A stretch of DNA of 64,000 nt from Protula sp. h YS-2021. Taxonomy: Eukaryota > Annelida > Polychaeta > Sabellida > Serpulidae. Positions within the stretch are counted from its first letter, which is position 1. Every line of letters begins with the position of its first letter. This document shows positions 54,501-61,614 of the stretch, in pieces. Below the pieces are notes generated by a model. It had not been told where the DNA came from and made no database searches. It was given only the letters and a program-made list of their open reading frames with translations. The DNA lies in the NCBI GenBank assembly GCA_949752745.1, contig OX457031.1, positions 38,661,502 to 38,725,501 on the forward strand, read 5' to 3'. The translations under genes were made by a program, and so were the position numbers.

Positions 54501-57500
54501 AGAACTAGAGTTTGTCTTGGATAGCAAGTTACACCTCGCTATTGAAGCAGCCAAGTTAATTTCTCGGCAAGCGGTAAACTTAAAGCTTCTATTGCTGTTA
54601 AAAGAAGTCACTTTATGTAAAGGAGAGATCGCTGTCTCGTAAAACGACGCTTGTAAATTTTCACTAGACATCAAATGTGTGAAAGCGACATTGGTTCATG
54701 TTCAGTATTCTTGATTGGCAAGATGTTCGATATAATCAACCAAAATCTCTTTATATCTCTAGATTATATCAAAGTCTTTTATCCCTACGTATCTAAACAC
54801 GCAATTCAGTTAATTATAAATATAATAATTGTTATAATGTAAAAATATGTATTCACTCCTTTTTTAACGAATGGGGTTATTTTTTTTTTTAGATTTTCTT
54901 TAGGAAATCGCAAGAGAACAACAAAATCACACGACTTCATTATTATCAATTATTTTTAAAAATGTGTTTGTTTAAATACTTTTTTAAAGTTTGTCTAAAT
55001 ACTTACGCCATGTACTTTCCTCCTTTCAGGCGAAATCCGTTGAAATATTTACGAAGCGATACGAAGGCTACGGCAGGAAATTCATCCGCGTCTTAAAGCA
55101 GCATCCGGATGCTTACGTCCAGATGGCCATGCAGTACGCGTACTACAGACTGTACCACAAGTACGCATCACGCCTCTATACGGTGTACACTCATATCAAA
55201 ACAGCTTTCTGAATAATTTCAGTTCATGAGCACTACTCAACAAATGCTCAGCGAGATTAAGAGAGTCGTCATATAGTTTAGTCATGGGTAAACTAGTTGG
55301 TTTATCAGTTTTGTAAACGTGATTAAGACTTTGACGTTTTCTGTTTGTCGTAGAAACTTTCCAATAATGGCATTTATTTCAACTGATATATTTTATGTAA
55401 AGCCATATGGGTTATTTATAAGGACGTTACAAGTTATAGGAATTTGTTGTTTTTTTTGTTTTCTTTTATTGTTTTTTTTTTTTTTGTTTTTATTTTTGTT
55501 TTTGTATTTGTTTTTTTTTTGTTTTTTTTTTTGTAGACCTGCTCCGACTTACGAGACAGCGTCCACGCGTCAGTTCTACAACGCTCGCACCGAAACATTA
55601 CGCAGCTGCTCAGTGGAATCCACGGCCTTTTGCAAAGCGATGCTTGATACAACTGTAGGGGTGAGTGTTCAATCCTTTTTTTTTTTTTTTTGGGGCGTGG
55701 TGACATCTGTGACGTAATATTAGTGTCAAATTTATCATATCAATAACAATAATAACAGACGGCGTTCATGTGGCCCGAGAAACGTTTAATATTTGGCCAA
55801 AGATTGTGGTCTATTAGCTCAGTTTCTTAGAGCGCTGATCTCGTAATTCCAACGTCCCGAGTTCGATTCCAGCTCGGGGTGATAAGCGGGGCATTGACGT
55901 CACTCCGATTGCCTAAGCTAAGCGAATGCAGTGGGTTATATTACTAGCGCCTATTAGTCTTTTGGCCATACTCTTTAGAAAAAGATTGTATCTTGAATAA
56001 ATAATATGTGGATGATATTTGTAGAAAGAAGAGAAGGTACGATTGTTCAAGCAAGCCTGTGATAAGCACACTCAGGAGATGGTCGAGTGCCAAAACGCCA
56101 TGGGTACGTGCACACCGGCTGTGCGTGTCACACTTTAAATTTTGGACTTGCACAGATTATATGTGACAACGACACGTCGCGATTTTAGTCATTATAGTTT
56201 TTGTTCCCCACAAGTAGAACCTGTGGGGAATATATGCGATCGATCGCGTGTCGGTCGGTCTGTCGGTCTGTCATCAAGAACCTGTTAACAGGATAACTTA
56301 AGAACTGCTGCAATGATTTTAATAAAACTTGTTATGTAGCGTCTACATAAACACAGATCGGTATTGTAAATGGGCCAGGTCCGTCCAAGGAATATGCACC
56401 AACTGGACTTGGAAAATTTCAGTTCTTGATTGACTATTGATGGCCGTGTTTAACTGATGGGGGGGGGGGGGGGGGGCTGTGGGGAATATGTGGGCTGTGC
56501 ACACTGCTCTAGTTATGTAATTATTTCATCAAAGAACAAAACAATCTGTGCTGCTTTTCAAACTTGCAAAAAAGATTATGATGATTATATTTTCCAGTAA
56601 ATACTTATATTAAAATTTTACAAAAAGTCAGTTGCAGTTTGTAAGTAGATTACCCAAGTAGTGAAGACTTCAAGCTTCACCTTCTTGAGATTACCAAGTT
56701 TTTATTGTGTATGAGTGCGCTTTTTGCTGGTAACCAACACAGGGGCGTGTAAGATTCATACCCCAAGGGGCAGGAAAATGTCTAGATGAAAGTGGTCAAT
56801 CTTTTAGAGTATCCGTGAAAGTAGCCAGATGGAACAGTAGTTTACGGCTGGTAGTGTGTTTGATATTTTCAGGCTGCGACAGACATTTATTCGGGCTACA
56901 GTGCATTGCTATGGAATCGGGCATGGAAATGCCGGAGATTTTCCGACATCCTTCCTGGACAAAAAGGTATGCTCCAGTTGATTTTAGATATCAGTGCTGC
57001 TGTTTTTAGAGCTAACGTGTGCAGCATTTCCGCTTTAAGACCAACAGTTCTTTGACTATATTAATGTATGCAGACCATGAGTGGGTGCATATTGACGTCA
57101 CAAGACCCAGGTACATAGTTTATATTGCTTGAGGTAGAATTCCGTCTGTAGGTTGGTTTCAGTCTTGTGCAGCTTCATTCTTCTGTAACTCAGAACCATT
57201 GGAAGGACAACATTGTTCAAGGTGTACCATTCTTCGAGGTGTCTATATACTGCGTAAAATAAATGATCCATTCTTTTAATTAAAAAAGGATATTAAAACG
57301 TGTTTACATCAGAAACAGTTGAAAATCCATGTGTTATTTTTATCAGTATTTTTTTATTGCAGTGGTGGTAATGGTAATTTTGTACTGTCGACAAGTTTTG
57401 TGGGCTACACTCCCGTATATGGCGGTGTGGCACCGATGTGCAAGGAGGGCTATGGGTGTTTTTATGCCATAGAATTGAATCAGTAAGTTATCGGTTATCG

Positions 57501-58171
57501 GGGACTTCCCCCTGTGGTTATCTCTGTAATGTAGTGAGATTCACCCATCCCCCTGCCCCGAGAAACTGATGTTCGTGCGAGATAAATTGAAATGGCACGA
57601 TATTTGATATGGTGTGTATCTTAAGAGCAGAGAAGAATATCCATGTTCCATGTTCCATTCCAATCATAAATTTTGATCAAGAACACATTTCCCAAAGAGC
57701 GTACTAAACTATTTCCTGGCCATTCTAAAGCCGCACTTCTAGGCTGGATGAACTTTCCACAGCATATCTGCAATTAAACACTCAAAGTAAAAATAGTACA
57801 CGTCTAAAATAGAGAGAGATTTTGCATAGTTCCATGTTAAGGGGCGGATTCTTATTTTCACAAAGGGGTAGGGATCAAGATCAGTTTTTGTAAGAAATTG
57901 AAAAAAGCGTATTTTAAAGAAATATTCTGAAAAAGGAGGGGGAGGGGCAGACTTACTGATCCCTTCTGATCTTAACCTTTAGATCTATCTCTGAGGTTCA
58001 TTTTAATTCATGCTATCGTTTCATCTTATACGTTTCAGTATCAACTTGTACATCAGTTCGTGGGCGACTGACGTTGTGACGAATGCTAAGATGTACTTCG
58101 ACTCGATCGCCAAGTGCATGGATGACCTGCGCGACCTTCTGTCCTCCCCGGACGACAGGTCGAAGCTGTAG
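36480..58171 (+). CDS. CROT: Peroxisomal carnitine O-octanoyltransferase, complete, 16 coding exons plus one duplicated alternative exon
   Basis: Transfers medium-chain acyl groups between CoA and carnitine in peroxisomes, exporting shortened fatty acids toward mitochondria. Exons: 36480-36639, 37305-37429, 37713-37891, 48851-48984, 49255-49398, 49745-49806, 50173-50286, 50868-50969 or 51993-52094, 53846-53929, 54466-54573, 55030-55160, 55537-55660, 56025-56103, 56873-56966, 57363-57482, 58039-58171. With one of the two alternative exons the product is 630 residues (vertebrate CROT about 612). Family marks are present: LP.LPVPSL near the N-terminus, catalytic His in DHAPHDAM, TRQFYNARTETLRSCS, the NFVLSTS motif and a C-terminal SKL (PTS1). 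The ATG at 36480 has a good context (AAAGATGG). The octanoyltransferase call rather than acetyltransferase rests on exon-by-exon resemblance and the CNCDHAP context. Confidence 0.92.
36690..36925 (+). repeat. Dispersed repeat family R3, copy 2 (CROT intron 1)
   Basis: A-rich sequence with GACCCGGCCGGCTA and GACCTGCCGGTCGA, ending AACAAGATTCTTTTTCTTCC. It shares that ending and the CCGGC motif with 21180-21660. Confidence 0.5.
37305..37429 (+). CDS. CROT: CROT exon 2
   Basis: 125 bp, phase 1 to 0, acceptor cacgcag, donor GTATGT. Encodes EEYAETESIVKQFESGVGKE. Confidence 0.9.
37713..37891 (+). CDS. CROT: CROT exon 3
   Basis: 179 bp, phase 0 to 2, acceptor gattcag, donor GTAATT. Encodes EKWWEDYAYLSNREPHNPYV and YTDIWPPQEGSQVERAALGI. 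The following intron carries the nested transposons. Confidence 0.92.
38420..39025. repeat. Internal direct repeats of the MULE-like element
   Basis: GTAATTACtTCcCAtTGGacc..TTTACTCaGGAGTAAA..CTATAAA-type sequence at about 38433-38500 recurs at about 38971-39033. The second copy includes the perfect palindrome TTTACTCCGGAGTAAA (38998-39013). Between them lie decayed copies of CTCCGGTGTTTGAAATGCAA. Confidence 0.6.
39342..39490 (-). repeat. 3' LTR (149 bp)
   Basis: Base-for-base identical to 47994-48142 by reading. On the minus strand it starts TGTTGTGCC and ends GTTCACTTCA. Very short for an LTR. No TATA box or AATAAA is evident. Confidence 0.93.
39491..39503 (-). promoter_or_regulatory. Polypurine tract
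   Basis: Directly inside the 3' LTR the minus strand reads AAATGGGGAAGAG, then TGTTGTG. This is the position and composition expected of a plus-strand primer. Confidence 0.75.
39657..41987 (-). CDS. TatD-type metal-dependent DNase fused to an Arg/Ser-rich N-terminus, retrotransposon cargo frame
   Basis: 776 codons open from a non-ATG position (TTG at 41987); no Met occurs for about the first 320 codons. The frame opens at a strong 3' splice site (CTTGTCTTTTCAG), giving a probable exon start at 41975. Residues about 85-270 are Arg/Ser/Asp/Gly-rich with internal tandem repeats. Near residue 290 is C-x4-C-x9-H-x3-H (CRFRGCHARINH...). Residues about 490-776 are a TatD domain with the metal ligands in order: HFH (about 497), GEIGLD (597), IIHCRD (634), HRHCFNG (664), LETDAP (718). 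TatD proteins are Mg-dependent 3'-5' exonucleases or DNases. It sits at the env position and probably is expressed from a spliced RNA. Its role for the element is unknown. Confidence 0.87.
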   Translation of the reverse strand: MSFQKITYLPPLYRDIRYFGSEADRARAPIDDGSHGSEITTRGTGDKNPSRPELPSGATRAGSPKDQQQSVSVRSSDEAKEDSDNGFQLVVRKRDRRRLQDSSRQSRPEFRRRFDHRGQIGSSDRKSRAAERTQWTKTSTERTYHPSPLNRPQVHVSSQDLSRQSRSEFTRRVDHRGRTGTGDRRSRQSRSEFRERLDHRGQTGSRDSLHFSSGDRRSRQSRSEFRERLDHRGQTGSRDSLHFERSRSNQRGQDTVGIIPLRDSQNTTETEPPRYRQPPKVGGAGHRNCRFRGCHARINHPNTHALTHLPTIFGETDLRKHFNSFLTYLLCMTSIFELETLNDLLRFVQEKRLYEENENYKLKPEETELLFDFQLFLNKRCSDIGLADRIVVWPPNCVAALLYWKIQRCLFNCLSDSKAYLLSSMTFPESKRQGIQRSMVSEAIEKPRTLPVSSASTQSKMIGEGKRSDLTVELDVRRGTQAIRTSSSRPRLTPGIDTHFHPDKMAERSTQMDKDGDFERLLALGPSCPGDFYLESAVAVFCFPQQYPSGTMRHNLLKDGRLRFAFGVHPKAATSVNPGVLEDLRLMLQSRGTVALGEIGLDYSSSTCPREDIQKNALVDLLKIGNEIRLPIIIHCRDGLGSRRASKDCLNLMRQHLSPFAPIHRHCFNGGLDELKEWLRYFPNTFFGITGLITKNLKHPESSEVIRELRDMSRLVLETDAPYLRPEGVDNRLMNSPYNIPVIAKRIAEICHCTRTQILQETVESARMLYQISPLD
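41262..41455 (-). repeat. Tandem 96-bp in-frame repeat in the TatD-fusion gene
   Basis: Two practically identical copies of 32 codons (RRSRQSRSEFRERLDHRGQT..SRDSLHF) adjoin. Diverged copies of the same unit (QSR.EF.RR.DHRG) lie near 41450-41510 and 41630-41690. The repeat keeps the frame. Confidence 0.85.
42171..42970 (-). pseudogene. Integrase C-terminal remnant
   Basis: The readable integrase frame starts at the deletion junction (about 42968), with the helix before the target-side end of the core and NQNNWDEHIPLLCAAIRAT. It continues through FGVAHQNKQFEEP, RDYDAKVHEKPFLAGDLVYK, and a GPY-type C-terminal domain (FKGPYLVVEVLSPVLFRIRD). The catalytic D,D,E region and zinc-binding N-terminus are gone. 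Only the part from the ATG at 42842 is an independent open frame (223 codons). It is out of frame with the protease after the deletion. Confidence 0.85.
42839..43948 (-). CDS. Retroviral-type aspartic protease, truncated pol
   Basis: The frame is continuous with gag through the -1 shift, so the ATG at 43948 is probably not the real start. The active-site motif is AVVDTGAQVTVLS, and the family's second signature is SVILGLDFL. After about residue 320 comes the linker that normally leads into reverse transcriptase (PEHLADMFTRSSVNLSPE). There the frame crosses the deletion junction near 42968 and runs about 46 codons out of frame through integrase DNA to a stop. The protease itself looks intact. 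Confidence 0.85.
   Translation of the reverse strand: MIFDSDFKGNNEELSTDAQLQEGAKPRLNAVTFKNTQDLQTLLVNLKINGRSTVAVVDTGAQVTVLSRQFADSMRKPLTVRNEVTLKGAGEEQYFNAQLAPRVQLEIGKDIFSWDMFIAPISDSVILGLDFLTYSKAFVDLEQNTITINNSTIAAFEKRNSDTEQPYRVTRVTTRRKSVIPPNTAAIMTCDLENPIEGFYIAYPSYSSKKITGKALIPKMLFRSNIEGTCNLLFLNDSDRYVTIPKSCTVGSACQIDAVLEEEKLPDDSELSDSDFPIKDRAEQSGKEKPTPCVRSATFEDSNQPKARAMPEHLADMFTRSSVNLSPELFFNLFAAILRIIRTIGMNISHFFVLLLELPSIDKLVSHPI
44010..44053 (-). promoter_or_regulatory. -1 programmed ribosomal frameshift signal (gag to pro)
   Basis: In the gag frame the minus strand has T TTA AAC (44047-44053). An 8-nt spacer TTGAAGAA follows, then a stem GGGGTCGAGC / GCCCGACCTC. The stem has one A-C mismatch and one G-U pair, with a 9-nt loop containing the gag stop. 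The -1 frame stays open from the heptamer into the protease frame. Confidence 0.8.
44026..46257 (-). CDS. Retrotransposon Gag polyprotein with two CCHC zinc knuckles
   Basis: 743 residues from an ATG. The N-terminal segment, about residues 15-50, has VDINTASAEEIDVIIGLL, resembling a ComEA-type helix-hairpin-helix. A coiled region follows (about 170-240). The retrotransposon capsid-type domain comes next (about 365-560, with KLPEYDGKGLWKPFITQF and LKQTADEDLHEWADRV). The region before the knuckles is rich in Ser, Arg and Asp. Two knuckles of form C-x2-C-x4-H-x4-C (CFFCGEPGHFSAKC and CFFCGELGHFSVKC) lie near residues 688-725. The stop codon falls in the loop of the frameshift stem. The frame is intact, so it could supply particles. 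Confidence 0.9.
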   Translation of the reverse strand: MSTTRMQTRSSRSHPKVDINTASAEEIDVIIGLLSDSNKIVQLRRNKPWTRANFLKTFHCYSSEVERFIFTEDKAASDPSTEDGVKRQDWWDGESAAPAESPEKLKIPETKSIHDDLADMQQRLRSLNLPEACERGTKSEDGAFAFPPKGENPTGKLEDLYDFSENLSNRMKRLEEHHAEQMRMIMDHHQSRMMVLEDELSTKFRQIDRRFDAFEHKITTNLNTIQKAIIKQPDSQSAPLQGSAAIRKTQDVRYSTDGPIGKTKHTAYRFQNTTVYDRPQASGGRTYPIQQPTVLQSRSPENEDGDEGPYSDYDAYINGQEQDDDHRRALSINRARDQGSFLNRNRSYQQRASTPRRSFNRGRTSNLDNLLVGRNLTIASKPKLPEYDGKGLWKPFITQFSIHADMGSWTDEQKRTMMLLCLKDQAAEYYTMQYELDMTFDEMSRKMEQRFGKKELPQTMRVQFHNLKQTADEDLHEWADRVQRVALEAFQDINIDETYLMEEIVRRFCQGCHDKELAQYASDKNPTTLEQALDLMRMHMFNTKAIFGSKKKEIRQVQLSETEENIDIQQVSGGRGKPLNLRVKNLDWQFQQFGSTLEEKMNDIIDLLVKRGLVGNKDVDRKRTDSSNTSKSDQKRSDSPGGRSSSPVKSTDRSNSPTAGKSHRYSRSRSPSPGNKGSCFFCGEPGHFSAKCPYRERGSCFFCGELGHFSVKCPHRNNSQKQTDTGKSVSFEEDHLNLKKGSS
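47975..47992 (-). promoter_or_regulatory. Primer binding site, probably tRNA-Leu
   Basis: One base inside the 5' LTR the minus strand reads TGGTACCAGAAGTGAAAC. It starts with the TGG expected from a tRNA CCA end. It resembles the complement of animal tRNA-Leu(CAG) 3' ends (TGGTGTCAGAAGTG), with two mismatches. The tRNA identity is inferred from memory of that end. Confidence 0.65.
47994..48142 (-). repeat. 5' LTR (149 bp)
   Basis: Partner of 39342-39490. It is followed on its outer side by the G run that supplies the right-hand target duplication. Confidence 0.93.
48851..48984 (+). CDS. CROT: CROT exon 4
   Basis: 134 bp, phase 2 to 1, acceptor cttttcag, donor GTAGGC. Encodes WSMSQFRRMFNSCKTPGKTI (family: QFR.LF..CK.PG). 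It lies just past the right end of the MULE-like element. Confidence 0.9.
49255..49398 (+). CDS. CROT: CROT exon 5
   Basis: 144 bp, phase 1 to 1, acceptor tgagtag, donor GTCAGT. Encodes VVVIHKGRLFALHATDGYGN and LTAPEIQVLLDDI. Confidence 0.9.
49745..49806 (+). CDS. CROT: CROT exon 6
   Basis: 62 bp, phase 1 to 0, acceptor tctacag, donor GTGAGT. Encodes GVGALTAHRRTEWYE, matching the family's ..LT...R..W segment. Confidence 0.88.
50173..50286 (+). CDS. CROT: CROT exon 7
   Basis: 38 codons, phase 0-0, acceptor gtggcag, donor GTAAGT. Encodes AREHLIQLHPRNRENLEIIQ and a short acidic and proline-rich end. Confidence 0.9.
50868..50969 (+). CDS. CROT: CROT exon 8a (first of two homologous alternative exons)
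   Basis: 34 codons, phase 0-0, acceptor ttttcag, donor GTAAGA. It includes NGDPSNRWADKSVVNITYKN, with the N.W.DK signature of carnitine acyltransferases. It aligns without gaps to exon 8b (13 of 34 identical by eye). It keeps the GDP..RW.DKS side of the consensus but lacks the GCNCD end seen in vertebrate CROT. Confidence 0.85.
50970..51992 (+). other. Intron between the two alternative CROT exons
   Basis: 1023 bp, long enough for normal splicing. It contains a (CT)n tract at 51510-51574 (65 bp, interrupted), about 420 bp before exon 8b. No third exon copy is seen here or in 52095-53845. Confidence 0.6.
51510..51574. repeat. (TC)n microsatellite
   Basis: Long pyrimidine run of TC dinucleotides with a few interruptions, in the intron between exons 8a and 8b. 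Confidence 0.95.
51993..52094 (+). CDS. CROT: CROT exon 8b (second of two homologous alternative exons)
   Basis: 34 codons, phase 0-0, acceptor atttttag, donor GTAAGT. It includes VDARNMWCDKPMSQIVYAEG and ends GDVGCNCD. Joined to the next exon it gives GCNCDHAP, as in vertebrate CROT. Same length, phase and position as exon 8a, 1023 bp downstream of it. Confidence 0.85.
53846..53929 (+). CDS. CROT: CROT exon 9, catalytic histidine
   Basis: 28 codons, phase 0-0, acceptor ggttgcag, donor GTCAGC. The first codon is the catalytic His (HAPHDAMIMV). Either exon 8a or 8b joins directly in front of it. Confidence 0.92.
54466..54573 (+). CDS. CROT: CROT exon 10
   Basis: 36 codons, phase 0-0, acceptor tttgtag, donor GTAAAC. 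Encodes ELEFVLDSKLHLAIEAAKLI. Confidence 0.88.
55030..55160 (+). CDS. CROT: CROT exon 11
   Basis: 131 bp, phase 0 to 2, acceptor cctttcag, donor GTACGC. Encodes HPDAYVQMAMQYAYYRLYHK, the family's P...Q.A.Q.AYYRL helix. Confidence 0.92.
55537..55660 (+). CDS. CROT: CROT exon 12
   Basis: 124 bp, phase 2 to 0. The acceptor follows about 90 bp of T-rich sequence; donor GTGAGT. Encodes YETASTRQFYNARTETLRSC, the conserved carnitine-binding motif region. Confidence 0.93.
55812..55885 (+). other. tRNA-derived SINE or tRNA pseudogene, tRNA-Thr(CGT)-like
   Basis: Box A-like TAGCTCAGTTTCTTAGAGCG and box B-like GAGTTCGATTCC are at tRNA spacing. The D stem GCTC/GAGC is intact, and the anticodon loop CTCGTAA would carry CGT. 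The anticodon and acceptor stems do not pair, so a working tRNA is unlikely. A tRNA-related sequence continues into unrelated DNA. It lies in CROT intron 12. Confidence 0.6.
56025..56103 (+). CDS. CROT: CROT exon 13
   Basis: 79 bp, phase 0 to 1, acceptor atttgtag, donor GTACGT. Encodes LFKQACDKHTQEMVECQNAM. Confidence 0.87.
56208..56515 (+). repeat. Dispersed repeat family R2, copy 2 (CROT intron 13)
   Basis: Has the same ends as 6290-6950 (CCTGTGGGGAATATATGCGA ... G run ... CTGTGGGGAATATGTGGG, CACTGCTCTAGTT) but only one internal unit. The left end forms a hairpin: TTCCCCACA and TGTGGGGAA separated by 9 bases. Confidence 0.75.
56873..56966 (+). CDS. CROT: CROT exon 14
   Basis: 94 bp, phase 1 to 2, acceptor atttttcag-type, donor GTATGC. 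Encodes GCDRHLFGLQCIAMESGMEM (family: G.DRHL.GL). Confidence 0.91.
57363..57482 (+). CDS. CROT: CROT exon 15 with STS motif
   Basis: 120 bp, phase 2 to 2, acceptor attgcag, donor GTAAGT. Encodes GNFVLSTSFVGYTPVYGGVA. The Ser-Thr-Ser motif lies next to the catalytic His in carnitine acyltransferases. Confidence 0.93.
58039..58171 (+). CDS. CROT: CROT last exon with PTS1
   Basis: 133 bp, phase 2 to stop TAG at 58169-58171, acceptor gtttcag. Encodes INLYISSWATDVVTNAKMYF and ends SPDDRSKL. The last three residues are a canonical peroxisomal targeting signal. Confidence 0.92.
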
Positions 58172-60480
58172 CTGTTGCTATGAAATCCTAATGTCAGCTA
58201 GGGCATGATTCGCCGTCGAATCTTTTAGTCAGATTCTACGGCTGAAAACAAATTCCATGCTTCAATTATTTGTAACATATCAAATTTTAGCTCTATCAAT
58301 GCAAATTTTTTTTCTGTTTTTTTTTTTCGTAAATTTGTTAGAATGTATCAAAGCGTTGAAACAAGATAAGTTCAGTTGTGTTGAATGCAGGGCTTAAATG
58401 GCACATAAAACACTTTTAACATGGAACTTTTAGTGGTATATTTCTCCTGTTTTCATTTTTAATCTAGAAATTTTATTACATGTGCTGTGCATGCGAATTC
58501 TTTGTTAACTTGGATTTACTAGCCACTTTCGATTTATTCTACATGCAGCTGTATGAATACACAAAATGGACTAATTTTCAATGGACTGTGTGAACAAATT
58601 CACTATCTTTGTCGACTCAGTGTTGTGACATAAGACCCCCCCCCCCCCCAACCCCCACTCCCACTTCCCCCCCCCCCCCACCCCCAAATCTCGACGCACT
58701 TTAAAATTGGCAAACCGTTTGTTTTTGTTTCTTATTCAGTATTAATTTTTATTATGATTATGATTTCAAAAATATGTATGTTTACTTCCTTTTTATCTCA
58801 GCGTTTGCTTGTTTTCGTGCTGTGTACAGGATATGTGGCAAGCTAAGAGAATCAAAAATATTGTTAACACAAAGAAATTAGAAGCAGAGAACATAGAAAA
58901 TAACAAGTGTTATGTTGAAGAGAACCAAACCAGATATTAAATTTACGTTCATGTGATAATACCAGTCGCGTGATAAACACAAGAAAGTAAACATCTTAAC
59001 ACAGGAAAGTAAGCATCTTAACCTAGTCTTATTCAGCATTGTGTGTACACTCGCAGCGGACTGTCGTATTAGCGGCTGTGCAAAGTCGCTGAAAATATTC
59101 AACGGATCTGTCAGGACTGATACTGCATAACTCGTTACACTGTTGTAAAGCACCTTTGGCTGCTGTACATGATGACAGAAAGTGAAACCATGATTGAAGT
59201 AACAACGTGCAAAATATTGCAAATACACGACGCGAGTAAATACATACTGTTGCACGGAAGTGAAAAGAAGTGATCAGCCTTTTGAAAGAAAAACTAAAGT
59301 TAGCAAATGTGTTTTTCTTAAGTGATCAGCCGTCACAAACATTGTACACAAACAGTGTACTGTTAGGAGGTTACCAGCATGTAAACATTGGCTTTTGATG
59401 TTACACTCATTTTGTAATGTTAAAGCCTCAGATTTGAAACAGCCGCTGTGAATTTTCCAACGACTTTGCAAAACCGCTGATATGTCAGATACGCTGAAAC
59501 ATATAAATCATGAATGTCATAAATTCCGGCGAGATTTCAAAAGCACACGCCAAGTGTACATCATGCAATCGATTTCAAAAAGTGGCGGTGAACTTCCTAC
59601 CAAGCTGTCAGTTAGATGTGTGGATTACATCAATAATGGTTTGCATGGTTATCACAGAGAGTTGAAGGATATGAAATCAGGCATTGGTGAAAAATCTGGT
59701 GTGAAGGTTCATTCCACTTAATTTTCTGAGTATATGTTGTCAGTATTTGCAATTCGGTATTTATATTGCAACTGTTTTACGTATTGTGTTGATGTGTTGT
59801 TACTATTTTTTGCGTTAGATGTTGGAAAATAAGTATTTTATAACCGTAATTTCGGGTATAGAAGTCGATCCATGTATAAGTGTAAGTTGCTTTAAATTGG
59901 CCGGAAATAAACAAAATTGTGTATGTGCCAAATTCTGTACAGGTCAAAGTTTAAAGACTATGTTCCAGTGACCCCCACCCAACCACCCCCTTCTTAGATC
60001 AGTCGACGTCGTCATGTTCGTACTATCACATCATGGGGTTGGGGCGTTGTGTGTATATAAATTTTACTTAAATTCTTCTTATCCCACTATTTTAATAGGA
60101 TTCCTTAAAAAAATATTAATGTTCCCAAGGTCTTCTCCTCTTGAAAAGTGAACATTTTAGCGATTCGCCGAAAATTACCGAAATGGAGAAATTGTGAATT
60201 TTTTGTGAGCCAATTTTCAAACTGCGTCTTCTTCCACAATTTCTATCCGATTCTTTTCAATTTTATATGACTGTCCTCCAGATTAGCCTCTCTCGAAAAA
60301 AAGTTTTTATTTTGGCGATTCCCAAAAAATGGGGTAAATGACGATATTTTGAAATTGTTTTGTTTTCCAGTTTTCAAAATGCTTCCAGTCCAATAATATG
60401 CTCAGATTTCTTTCAAGTTTTGTGCATATGTTCTATAAAATCCTTCTTATCCCACAGTTTTGACCGGATTCCTTTAACAT
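58172..60480 (+). other. CROT 3' UTR and downstream intergenic DNA
   Basis: AT-rich. A poly-C-rich run (58637-58684) interrupts it. Open frames of 65-125 codons (for example 58878-59255 on minus and 59482-59721 on plus) have no motifs I recognise. The poly(A) site cannot be placed. Confidence 0.5.
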
Positions 60481-60599
60481 TTTGTACCTGTCTTCACTGA
60501 ATAGCCCTATCTGTAACGTAGCGCGGAGCGGGGAACATACTATTCGGGTCTGTCTGTCCGTCCGTCTGTTTGGCGACACTTGGAAGCACAAATTTGTAC

Positions 60600-61445
60600 A
60601 CGCGATATCTGAGCCGCTATTCAAACCTGGCTTTCGATTTTTGTTACAATGAAAATATATATTGAAGTTGTGCGACGTCGCATAATTTTTCGATTCGACC
60701 AAAAAATTAAGGAAATGGCGACTTGTTGAAAATAGGCAATGTTTTAGTATTTCTTTTGCCTACAGTGCAACTTTGTGCACGCGAAATCTCAGCCGCTATT
60801 CAACCCTGGCTTTTGATTGTTGCCAGAGTGAAAATATATATATTGAAGTTGTGCGACGTCGCATATTTTTCGATTCGAGTGAAAAATGACGAAATGGCGG
60901 CTTGTTGAAAATAGGCAATGTTTTAGTATTTCTGTTGCCTACAGTGCAACTTTGTGCACGCGATATCTCAGCCGCTATTCAACCCTGGATCTTGATTTTT
61001 GCTACAGTGAAAATGTATATATTGAAGTTGTGCGACGTCGCATTATTCTTCGATTCGACCAAAAAATGAGGAAATGGCGACTTCTCGAAAATAGGCAATA
61101 TTTTAGTATTTCTGTTGCCTACAGTCCAATTTTGTGCACGCGAAATCTCAGCCGCTATTCAACCCTGCATTTTGATTGTTGCTACAGTGAAAATATATAT
61201 AGAAGTTGTGCGACATCGCATTATTTTTCGATTCGACCAAAAAATGACGAAATGGCGACTTGTTGAAAATAGGCAATGTTTTAATATTTAAAATAGGCAA
61301 TGTTTTAATATTTCTGTTGCCTACAGTGCAATTTTGTGCACGCGCGATCTCAACCGCTATTCAACCCTGGCTTTTGATTGTTGGTACAGTGAAAATATAT
61401 ATATTGAAGTTGTGCGATGTCCCATTATTTTTCGATTCGACCATA
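60600..61445 (+). repeat. Tandem array, about 179-bp unit, 4-5 copies
   Basis: ATGGCG starts at 60715, 60894, 61074 and 61252 mark a 178-180 bp period. The unit contains TTGAAAATAGGCAATGTTTT, CACGCGATATCTCAGCCGC and TGTGCGACGTCGCAT. A short internal duplication of AAAATAGGCAATGTTTTAAT occurs near 61265-61310. Confidence 0.88.
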
Positions 61446-61511
61446 GTTCGTGGCGGGGGACATTCATCAGTTTCGCTGATAACTTGTTTTTTTTTTTTTT
61501 TTTTTTTTTTA

Positions 61512-61541
61512 GCCCAGCTTACGTTACACATAAGCTGGGGT
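61512..61541. repeat. Hairpin after a poly-T run
   Basis: CCCAGCTTA and TAAGCTGGG flank an 8-base loop, directly after about 22 T residues. This could mark the edge of a mobile element. Confidence 0.5.
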
Positions 61542-61572
61542 ATTCCTATCGGTCTGCGGATGGCGTCCGTTA

Positions 61573-61599
61573 TTTAGTTAGTTAGTTAGTTAGTTAGTT
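61573..61599. repeat. (TTAG)n microsatellite
   Basis: Six to seven TTAG units at the border between two tandem arrays. Confidence 0.9.
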
Positions 61600-61614
61600 C
61601 GCTGTAAAGTTTGT

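Noticed and set aside
54303..54674. 123-codon minus-strand frame
   Set aside because: It is antisense to CROT exon 10 and its flanks, a shadow of the real coding strand.
55812..55885. Functional tRNA-Thr gene
   Set aside because: Acceptor and anticodon stems fail to pair, so it is scored only as a tRNA-derived repeat.
59482..59721. 79-codon plus-strand frame (MSDTLKHINHECHKF...)
   Set aside because: Composition is somewhat protein-like, but I recognise no family and see no splice partners. Left unannotated; a protein search would decide.
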